NCBI GenBank assembly: GCA_029298735.1 | Contig: JANSLP010000507.1 | Span: forward strand, 1 to 16,076 | Origin: Ophiostoma sp. CBS 140.51 | Lineage: Eukaryota > Ascomycota > Sordariomycetes > Ophiostomatales > Ophiostomataceae | Reading direction: 5' to 3' | Length of the DNA: 16,076 bases | Shown: one piece after another, positions 8,675 through 16,076 of the stretch | Numbering within the stretch: the first letter of the stretch is position 1 | Layout of the letters: each line of letters opens with the position of its first letter | Notes under the pieces: generated by a model | Databases searched by the model: none | What the model was told of the DNA's origin: nothing | The model's input: the letters and a program-made list of their open reading frames with translations, nothing else | Program-made: the position numbers and the translations under genes

Positions 8675-10464
8675 ATGGCGACCCAGGCAGAAGAAGCACC
8701 CCGCACGACGTCGGTCGCCCATGTGGGCGACCTGGCCGCCACCTCCGACATTGAGCGCATCGAGGCTCCCGTTACCTGGAAGGCCTACCTGATGTGCGCA
8801 TTCGCCGCCATCGGTGGTATTTTCTACGGTTACGATACCGGTTACATTGGCAACGTCGATGCCATGAACGTACGTTCTCGCCGTCTTTATAATTCAATAT
8901 AATTTCATGCACTAACAGCTCAGGTCTGGATTCACGCCATCGACGGCCCTGAGGCCACGGCTCTTGCCTCGAGCCACCAGTCTCTTATCGTCTCCATCAT
9001 GTCCGTCGGTACCTTCCTAGGTGCCCTTGCCGCCGGTGACCTCGCCGATACCCTGGGCCGCAAGTGGACCGTCATCCTCGCCTGTGTTGTCTACGCCATC
9101 GGTGTGGTCATTGAGATCATCACCGGTCTCGGTGACGCCTACGCTGAGATCGTCATCGGTCGTCTGATTGCTGGTATCGGTACCGGTCTGGAGTCGGCCA
9201 CCGTTGTCTTGTACATGTCGGAGATTGTAAGCCATCCCCCGTCCACTATACGAACGACAAAAATCAAACAGTCACTAACAAGCGTGTCAAGTGCCCTCGC
9301 AAGGTCCGTGGTGCCCTCGTCGCCGGCTACCAGTTCTGCATCACAATTGGTCTGCTGGTCGCTGCCTGCATTACTTACAAGACCTCGTCCTGGGAAACGG
9401 CCAACGCCTACCGCCTGCCCATCGGTCTGCAGTTCATCTGGGCCGCCATTCTGGGCTTCGGCATCGTCTTCCTGCCCGACTCGCCCCGTTTCTTTGTCAA
9501 GCGTGGCAAGCTTACGAAGGCCCGCGAGGCTCTTGCCAAGCTCCGTGGCCAGCCTGAGGAGTCCGAGTTCGTGCAGTACGAGCTGGCTGAGATCGTGGCC
9601 AACGAGGAGTACGAGAAGGCTCTCATTCCCTCGACCACCTGGTTCGGTACCTGGTCGGCCTGCTTCAAGGGTTCGCTCTGGAAGTCCAACTCCAACCTGC
9701 GCAAGACCATTCTGGGCACTTCGCTCCAGATGATGCAGCAGTGGACTGGTGTCAACTTTATCTTCTACTACGGCACTCCCTTCCTCAAGTCCACCGGTGC
9801 CGTTAGCGACGAGTTCCTCATGTCTGTCGTCTTCAACGTCGTCAACACCCTGGCTACTCCCTTTGCCTTCTGGGCCGTCGAGAAGTGGGGTCGCCGTCCT
9901 CTCCTGCTCTGGGGTGCCCTTTCCATGTTGATCTGCCAGCTCATCGTCGCTACCGTCGGTGTCACTGTCGGCTTCAACCACAGCCATCCTGACGCTTCCG
10001 TCCCCGGTGGCACTGCTGCCGACAACATCAAGGCCGTCAACGCCCAGATTGCCTTCATTGCCATCTTCATTTTCTCCTTTGCCACCACCTGGGGTCCCGG
10101 TGCCTGGATCGTCATCGGCGAGATCTTCCCCTTGCCCATCCGGTCCCGCGGTATTGCCCTGTCCACTGCCTCCAACTGGCTCTGGAACTGCATCATTGCC
10201 GTCATCACCCCCTATATGGTCGACGCTCTTATCTCGTCCGTGTTTTACGTCTGGTTCGGCCTCTGCACCTGCGCCTTCGTCTACACCTACTTCCTGGTCC
10301 CCGAGACCAAGGGTCTGTCGCTCGAGCAGGTCGATCTCATGATGGAAGAGACCACGCCCCGTACCTCGGCCAAGTGGCGTCCGACCAAGACGTTCGCTGC
10401 CGGAATGGCTACGGGCGAGAAGGGCGGCTTCATCAACGAGACCGCCCCCGAGGCCACCGTCTAA
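8675..10464 (+). CDS. Major facilitator superfamily sugar (hexose) transporter, three exons
   Basis: Exons are 8675-8869, 8924-9226 and 9292-10464, giving 556 residues, a normal length for fungal hexose transporters. Introns of 54 and 65 nt have GTACGT and GTAAGC donors, CTAAC branch sites, and CAG and AAG acceptors; both are phase 0. Sugar-porter signatures appear in order: GGIFYGYDTGY (47-57, helix 1), DLADTLGRK (104-112), GRLIAGIGTG (144-153), PDSPR (228-232, a PESPR variant), QQWTGVNFIFYYG (315-327, sugar-binding helix 7), EKWGRRP (363-369) and PETKG (503-507). Twelve membrane segments with cytosolic ends are expected at the plasma membrane, probably as a proton-sugar symporter. The specific sugar cannot be told. 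The start has a good context (ATCATGG) and no upstream ATG in the leader. Codons are strongly C-ending, suggesting high expression. Family confidence is very high. Confidence 0.96.
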
Positions 10465-10987
10465 GTGTGCTAACATATTCTTCGTCAAACCACTTACACA
10501 CCGTCATACCAAGCCGCTCGCTCTCCTCCCGGCTTTTTATATCCCCCAGTTTTTTTCTGTCTGTACAAAGCGACACACCATTTTGGTTGTGTAAATTTTG
10601 TTATCTTGTAAATACCTAATTTGAGGAAGATGGGAGTCACAAGGTTCTCCATTTTGGGTTTTGTCAACTCTGCTAGCTATATATAGCTCCTAAAATGGAA
10701 ATCTTTTATATCAATTTGCTGCTCCGTCGAACATGAACAGTGCATTAAAAATATCACCATGCTGAGATGCAGCGAGCAATATCTAAATGTTATGCATTTG
10801 AATTTGTCGTTCGAGATTTTGTCGCATGTATGATTATGTCATCACATGCCCTGCGATCTATTTTGTTGGTCTGCAAAGCATGTTTCAAGCAGACAAGCGC
10901 AGCCAATTCTATACCGATTGCCCTATCCTTAACGACTGTCCCTTCTCAATATATTGGGCGCCAATTTATCTCAGAACAGCGCACAAA
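10465..10987. other. Intergenic, transporter 3' flank
   Basis: This AT-rich spacer should hold the transporter 3' untranslated region and polyadenylation site; TGTAAATACCTAATTT near 10606-10622 is a candidate region. It contains the foldback listed separately. The kinase pseudogene frame stays open upstream to 10826, but that extension does not look like protein. Confidence 0.55.
10648..10699. repeat. Small foldback with central 14 bp palindrome
   Basis: TCCATTTT (10648-10655) is the exact reverse complement of AAAATGGA (10692-10699), and two further G:C pairs are possible beyond a one-base bulge. Between the arms lies the perfect palindrome AGCTATATATAGCT (10675-10688). It starts 184 bp after the transporter stop codon. 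It may be a structured 3' RNA end or a relic of a miniature inverted-repeat element. Confidence 0.75.
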
Positions 10988-11813
10988 ATGGACCATGCAA
11001 CGCCAGCCACCACCGTTGGTAAGAGTATCGTACAGACTCGAACCATCTTGACAACACGCCGCTTGTCCATCGGACGAGGTCGCTTTGGCTCCGTGGTGGT
11101 GCAGCCGTGCGGAACACGGGTCGTAAAAACAGCACGCAAGGGCAGCAATCCATGGAGTCACAAGATGCACATGCGTACCATCTTGCGAGAGTGCTCGGTG
11201 TATGGCCACCTGCCGCCGCACTACCATCTCCTCCCCTTTTACGACTGTATTGCGTCACTAACGTCGGCATCAATCACGCTGGGCTACTACAAGAATGGTA
11301 ACTTGTACGATTACCTGGAATGACCCAGGCGCCACCCTCTGTCAGCAAATGCTGTGGTGTATTGAAGCAACGGAAGGCTTGGCTCGTCTACATCGTCACA
11401 AAGTTCTCCACTGTGATCTACGTCCCAACAATCTACTTGTGGCTGACGATCTCGGCCTCCGCATCATTGATTTTGGCGGCAGTGCTATTGACGGCGACAT
11501 CCCTCTAGCGGCCGAAGCATAGGGATATTTTCTGCCGCGACCCCATCCATGGGAATGCAATAAAGACACAGACATATTTGCTTTAGGCAGCACATTCTAT
11601 CACATCTTGACCGGCCATCGACCTCACCAGGATCGGGCGCCACAGGATGACATTACGGCCTCGTTTGAGCGCAAGGAGTACCCAGCGGACTTGGGAAGCC
11701 TATTGATCGGGGATATTATTCTCAAGTGTTGGAAGAGTGAATACCGGTTCGCTGTGGACGTTTTTAATGAGCTCGTGCCCTTGATGGACCAGTTCCGACC
11801 AGGGTCACAATGA
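10988..11813 (+). pseudogene. Eukaryotic-type protein kinase, pseudogene with frameshift and nonsense codon
   Basis: From ATG 10988 the frame shows a glycine loop (IGRGRFGSV), the ATP-binding Lys (VVKTA, codon 11126) and an alpha-C Glu (LRECSVYGHL). A hinge-like YKNGNLYDYLE then runs into TGA at 11321. The coding signal resumes one base out of phase at DPGATLCQQMLWCIEA. It has a catalytic loop HCDLRPNNLL (11409 on; HCD replaces HRD) and an IDFGG magnesium loop (Asp codon 11469). A TAG at 11520-11522 then breaks the frame. The rest (GYFLPRPHPWECNKDTDIFA, ALGSTFYHILTG and a C-lobe tail) continues in phase to TGA at 11811-11813. Allowing for one extra base, the length is about 274 residues, a kinase domain alone, as in lineage-expanded solitary fungal kinases. 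Reading 11298-11328 as an intron would give only 31 nt and would remove conserved hinge residues, so a frameshift is likelier. Sequencing error is possible. Confidence 0.85.
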
Positions 11814-12480
11814 AGGAAAAAACTGACGAGCTCCAGGAGAACGAAGCCAAGGATGCCGCAAATAAACAATCGTCAGAGCAGCGGAGGCAATGATGAACCA
11901 TAGACCCTTGCAATAAGCCACAAGGAGCGTGTCTCAAATTTTCATAATATAAAATAAGTGCTCAAGTTTCTTCACAAGGTGAACTAGATGAAGGACTTTT
12001 TGAGTCTATGGGCGACTTGTCCCGGGGAATGGCAGTTGTGGCACTTGATTTATATCATATGGTATATTCTCAACGTGACCTTTTGTATCGCGGTATTCTG
12101 ACGTCGAGTTATATGTCACAACACAAACCCCCGGTACGCACTAGAACGCATGAGGTTATCCCCACTGTACCGTCTCCCACCACAAATGTGATATATTTAT
12201 GTCCCATTACTCCTTTCGTATCGGCGATGTTAACATCCGGAGTTGTGTATCTATGCTGCGCGCTCAGATTATGGCCTTGTTGTCTTGAAAATCGATATGT
12301 AGCTTCATGATATCGAAAGAATTCATTCTATATGGTATTCATTAGGTTTCGTCATTTGTTTTCATGTCGCCGAATTTCTTTAGATGCTACATGGCGACGC
12401 GGTTATAGAGTGGTGACCTCGGCTACCAATGAACGTAAGCAGAAGTCAAAACTTGCCTGTTTTGGATGCATCTACAATCA

Positions 12481-12556
12481 CTTGTGAGCTTACAAGATAA
12501 GGGTGATGCCTTAACGCCTATTTACATACCTCGTAAATAGCTATCGCCGATAGGCG
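12481..12556. repeat. Cluster of nested inverted repeats
   Basis: CTATTTAC (12518-12525) pairs with GTAAATAG (12533-12540). The overlapping outer arm CGCCTAT (12515-12521) pairs with ATAGGCG (12550-12556). CTATCG-C-CGATAG forms a third palindrome at 12541-12553. A near-palindrome, CTTGTGAGCTTACAAG, lies at 12481-12496. The pairings are mutually exclusive in part, so alternative hairpins or cruciforms are possible. Confidence 0.75.
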
Positions 12557-12761
12557 TCTTCTGCATATAACCGGGATTCCGGATGGTGAGTGGTCCCGGC
12601 ATCCGATGCTTTTGCATGTATCGATCGGGGACGTCGGACCGCCCACAGCTAAACCTTAAATTGAGGCAAGAAACGTGGCTGGTAGAGACCATTGCCGAAA
12701 CAGGAAACACTTCCCTTTTCGTCCATCGTGGAATCTATTCCCCCGGGCAGTCAAAGCAGGC

Positions 12762-12781
12762 GAGAGAGAGAGAGAGAGAGA
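12762..12781. repeat. (GA)10 microsatellite
   Basis: Ten uninterrupted GA dinucleotides, followed by AAGAGGCGAGAGACAATAG of the same purine bias. It is a simple repeat likely to vary in length between strains. GA tracts also occur in fungal promoters. Confidence 0.95.
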
Positions 12782-13339
12782 AAGAGGCGAGAGACAATAG
12801 ACAAGAGGAACAGACAAGAGGCTGCAGGTTGCAGACGCGAGAGGCGACAACGACTCATGTTTTCTGGGGCCAGTCTGCGTTCTGTCGTTTTTGGGTCAGC
12901 TTGCGTCGGATCGCTGGTCACGAAAGGGCGGCACACCAACAGCCGACCGGCTGCAACAGAGGACGAGTAATTGTTCAGTCTGGAATCGTTCTTGTGAGTT
13001 TTGGGGGTTTTTTGGTCAGCCCTGGCGGCTTGGCCGCCGACGCTCGGCGCATTTTGGTCCGGCAAACAACGCTAGCCGGTGTCTTGAAGAGCTTCCTTGG
13101 TGTTTGTTTGGTGCGATTTGGAGTGTGTTTGGCGAGCCATGGTCCTTGCCTGGCGAGCCTAGTTATGTCGTTTCGTCGTCCAGTTCTTGCGCCTTTCCCA
13201 AAAGCACAGACCAGACCCATGCCCCAGACGGCCACTCATGTTGAGAGTTCTGAGAGGCCTTCGGCGCTCGCCGTGCTGTCGCCGGCCAAGTCCCAACTGG
13301 GCCAAGCCGAACCGGAGGTCATGGTTGCCGACTGTTATA

Positions 13340-13381
13340 TGACAGTTACTGACAGTTTTTGACATCTCCTGACAGCTGTCA
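13340..13381. repeat. TGACA motif at exact 10 bp period ending in a 12 bp palindrome
   Basis: TGACA starts at 13340, 13350, 13360 and 13370, exactly one helical turn apart; the first two and the last read TGACAG. The final copy forms the perfect palindrome TGACAGCTGTCA (13370-13381). AACGGCCA follows at 13381 and 13401, 20 bp apart, and GCCAGT at 13405, 13423 and 13446. This could be a protein-binding array or a short decayed minisatellite. Confidence 0.8.
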
Positions 13382-15500
13382 ACGGCCACCGAAAAGCCAC
13401 AACGGCCAGTGTAAACCCGGCTGCCAGTTCTCACGGTCAGCAAAGGCCAGTTAATTCCCGATGGAACTCAACCAATGCCGTCTGGCAGAGCATAAGCGGA
13501 AACTGAGTTAACATAACAATTCAGGAGACAAAAGCAGGCGGAAAGGACGGAAAGACCGATCCATCCGGCTCCATCGGCTTGTGAGGACGGCTTTTGGCAG
13601 CACTCCTGAGCAGTAGCGAAGTAGGAGCTCCTCCAAAAGATCGTGCTTGCGCAGTGGTGAGTTGAGCGAATGATATGAAGGGGAGTCGTGTGTGTGGGGT
13701 AAAAAGAGACGTCAAAGGTACCAACTCCGACACGGACAACAGCGCTGCGCTTTGGTGCGTTCCTGCCCAGCTGCCTTCTAAGGTCCTTGGTGGTTCGGCT
13801 CGTGTTGGGGAAGGTGCGACCGTTTCGCTGCCTTCTCCGACGTCCGTCGTACATACGCTTTCCCCCGGGCTGGTAGCGCGCGGAGAACGAGTGAAAGGGT
13901 GTACCCCTGCCAGGCGACCTGCAGTTGCGAAATGCACGCCATGCGGGCGGCCGGCAGTAGCGTGCTCTTGTGCACCACCAAGAACACAATCGACAGACGT
14001 CCGACTCCGTGCAAGGAAAGAAAGACCAAGAGCCAGGCCACAGAAGGAGCAAAGGGATAATAATTACTCCCAAGGAAAGAACGACTGTATTTGCCAGTAC
14101 GGAAACAGGGAAGGTCCCCACGATCCCCACGGAACCTCACACTGGCGGATATACTTGTCCCGCGCTTTTCACTTCGGTGTCTTCTCTCCCAGTGACGGAG
14201 GGGCAGAACATTTTCTTGTCGCACCAGTTGGGTAATCTCTCTCGTGCTCTTGGACTGATGTTTCCTGCAACGTCAAACACCGTTGTCAAAATCGCTGCAG
14301 TGGCTGCATGGCCATATGTGTGATGGGTATGTACGATGAACGATGTACCTACAGAGTACTTCGTAACTGCCGCAGTCGTACGGCGTCCGGAGTACATTAC
14401 GGGGTAAAAGTGCGATGCTCGCAAAAAAGGGGAAGGAGCCGCCGAGCAAATGCGGGGAACTGTAGAAAAGGGCGAGACCAAACAGGAAGCCGCGTGCGAC
14501 TACCTTTGACCATTTGGCCTGCAACACTTCAAGACCAAGAATGCCTGCAAATGCTTTCGTATGTCAAGCATCTTAGCCTTCCCACCTCGCCTGCCTTTCC
14601 TGGTGTGTTTTTGGTCAATCGTGAGCGGCCTCTGCCAATCCGCGGCGTTGCGTTTTTCTGCTCTGACCTACCTGTCTCCCCGCATGCCGGGCGCCCCATG
14701 CGCTTGCCGTGCCTGCCCGCGCGCCCACCCTTCAGCACCAACCCCTCCTTCCCCTCCCATCCCGTGCTTGCCTGTTTTACAATTTAACCCTCAGTAGCGA
14801 CCACATCGCGCGTCCTTTGCAACTTCCTTGGTCGTCCTGGAGTCTTGGTTCCATCCCCTTTCGCACCGACAAGGTCAGATGGCCCGGAGAAGCAGCGAGG
14901 TGACGCTGGACATAATGGCTAATTGGAAGGGGGGATGGACAAAGGGGAGAGGGGAAAGAAGCGAGCGCTGTGCCGTTCTTTCCACACGCGACCAAGAGTT
15001 TGTTGCCCTGTTGTAGAAAAGGGGGAAGACATATATTCTCTTCGCAGCTTCCTCTGACAGCTGATCGTGCTTCGTTCTTAAACAAAAACAAACACATCAC
15101 GAAACGCATAACTTCACAGACCCAACCACAGCCCTTGCTTTGCGACTTACGCATTTGACACTCGTACTCCCAAGACGCAAGTACCTCTTATCGAACCCCT
15201 CATCGGTACCTGGACCCATCCATCGTCGTGTCGTCCTTTTGTGGAGAAGGCTGTCGGACCGCGCAAAAAGAAAAACAGACAAAAAAAAAGGTCAGAAAAA
15301 AAGAGAGGCAGAAAAGGCACACACAAAGAGACAGCGGAGAAAAAAAGCAGCAGAGCCCACAAGGAATTCACCGAAAAGACGCACCAGGCCCTGCAGTACC
15401 CAAGCTTACACGCCAGGCTACGCAAAAAAGGAGCAAAATAGGAGCAAAAAAAAGGAGCCTTGCGTGCACAAAAAAACCGCAAAGCGCAAAAACGGCCGAT
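13382..15500. other. Geneless region, probable upstream DNA of a gene beyond the right edge
   Basis: ORFs of up to 220 codons occur on both strands at 13468-14235, but they overlap each other and show no domains or family resemblance; I do not support them. CCAAT occurs at 14635-14639. A purine-rich A/G tract lies at about 15263-15358, with several runs of five to nine A. Nothing here looks like an RNA gene. Confidence 0.45.
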
Positions 15501-15501
15501 G

Positions 15502-16076
15502 TCGCATCCGTCGTTTGCTGAATAAAGGAATACCCGCCCACTACAAACTCACTGCGTTGTCGCTGTTCGCCGGTCTCAACCACCAGTTCACCTGTCCAGT
15601 TTTCTTTGTCGTCGGCTTTGTTCACCGAAGAGTCTCAGCCTCTTTTCCAACATCTTCACTGCCCATCTGAAATCTGCAATCTGCAATTGTCGTTGCGTTG
15701 TTGTCGTCAACCCCAAGTCTCAAGTCCCAACTCGCACCTGCGTCCCCTCACGCTCCGCATCACAAGTACTTGTACCTCTCGACAATCTTGTCAACTCACC
15801 CCTCGCTCGCCCAGTCGCGCTATCTTTGCCGATACGCCTCCGTGGTCCCCCGCTAAACCGCCGGTAGCCATTCCGAGGCCATTAAATCGTCACCGAAAAC
15901 GAGTTCGAACTTGCGCTGTCGCCCTGCTGGTTCTCGTTGCTATTTTTTATCCGTTTTTTCTTTGCAACTCCCGCACATCCCCCCTCCTTCCGTTCCTGAA
16001 TTTTGTTTCTTCTTTCCTTACTTCTTTCCTCATTCACCACTTTTTTTACCAACGACCCTTATACCCCTCTCCTCTC
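15502..16076 (+). promoter_or_regulatory. ATG-free, pyrimidine-rich stretch, likely 5' leader of a rightward gene
   Basis: I find no ATG on the + strand in these 575 nt; the nearest is at 15499. Composition becomes increasingly C/T-rich toward the edge, with TTTCTTCTTTCCTTACTTC at 16005-16023 and CCCCTCTCCTCTC at the end. Long CT-rich leaders lacking upstream start codons are common before ascomycete regulatory genes. The coding sequence itself would start outside the window. Confidence 0.5.

Larger units (their letters stand above)
11814..13329. other. Geneless region right of the kinase pseudogene
   Basis: No gene is supported. An ATG-started ORF at 12008-12310 (100 residues) has mixed codon use and no recognisable motifs. 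A longer frame at 12583-13362 crosses the GA microsatellite and reads as low-complexity, Arg-rich sequence. From about 12880 the sequence turns GC-richer, with repeated TTTGG and GGCGAGCC (13131 and 13152) words, possibly upstream DNA of the gene beyond the right edge. Confidence 0.5.

Noticed and set aside
9139..10488. 449-codon open frame on the minus strand opposite the transporter
   Set aside because: It mirrors the strongly C-ending codons of the real gene and translates to low-complexity Gly/Asp/Glu/Leu-rich sequence with no family features. It also runs across an intron of the true gene.
11027..11048. Minus-strand GGTTCGAGTCT resembling a tRNA B box
   Set aside because: It sits inside the kinase reading frame, and I could not find a matching A box or acceptor stem.
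11298..11328. GTAACT...CCCAG read as an intron in the kinase gene
   Set aside because: It would be only 31 nt, below usual fungal intron size, and would delete the hinge-region residues NLYDYLE. A one-base frameshift fits better.
12008..12310. 100-codon ATG-started ORF
   Set aside because: Codon use is mixed and no motif is visible; its length is compatible with chance in this composition.
12583..13362. 259-codon plus-strand ORF
   Set aside because: It begins at a non-ATG codon, translates the GA microsatellite into an Arg-Glu run and crosses the phased motif array. There is no support for a protein.
13468..14235. 220-codon minus-strand ORF and 186-codon plus-strand ORF
   Set aside because: They overlap, are rich in Arg, Ser, Cys and Pro in patterns expected from base composition, and show no recognisable family.

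Overview
The window looks like nuclear DNA of a filamentous ascomycete, plausibly a Sordariomycete. The evidence is short spliceosomal introns (54 to 86 nt, GTAAGN/GTACGT donors, mostly with CTAAC-type branch sites), strongly C-ending codons in the best-preserved gene, CT-rich leaders, and protein families expanded in such fungi. The assignment to a class is inference.

Layout, left to right. Positions 1-453 hold the C-terminal part of a nitrilase-type carbon-nitrogen hydrolase cut by the window edge. A co-oriented three-exon Rieske [2Fe-2S] oxygenase (1272-2688) follows. Between the two lies a degenerate 16-17 bp tandem repeat (about 940-1075). Positions 3003-3623 carry a coding-like frame broken by one TGA, probably a decayed gene of unknown function. 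Positions 3624-8560 are essentially geneless: a possible tiny secreted-peptide ORF at 5076-5180, a T24 tract, a canonical G-quadruplex pattern and the promoter of the next gene. A clear three-exon sugar transporter of the major facilitator superfamily (8675-10464) is the best-supported gene. A protein-kinase pseudogene (10988-11813) with one frameshift and one nonsense codon follows. From 11814 to the right edge (4.2 kb) I see no convincing gene. That stretch has a cluster of inverted repeats (12481-12556), a GA microsatellite, a TGACA motif repeated at exact 10 bp spacing (13340-13381), and finally 575 nt of pyrimidine-rich + strand without a single ATG. The last looks like the leader of a rightward gene beyond the window.

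How the genes may work together: the hydrolase and Rieske enzyme could form a small catabolic pair for nitrogen-containing compounds, but this rests only on adjacency and shared orientation. The transporter is presumably an independent sugar-uptake gene. I did not find strong evidence for a new multi-gene system. The most unusual items are the kinase pseudogene with intact catalytic residues, the helically phased motif array, and the tandem repeat upstream of the Rieske gene.
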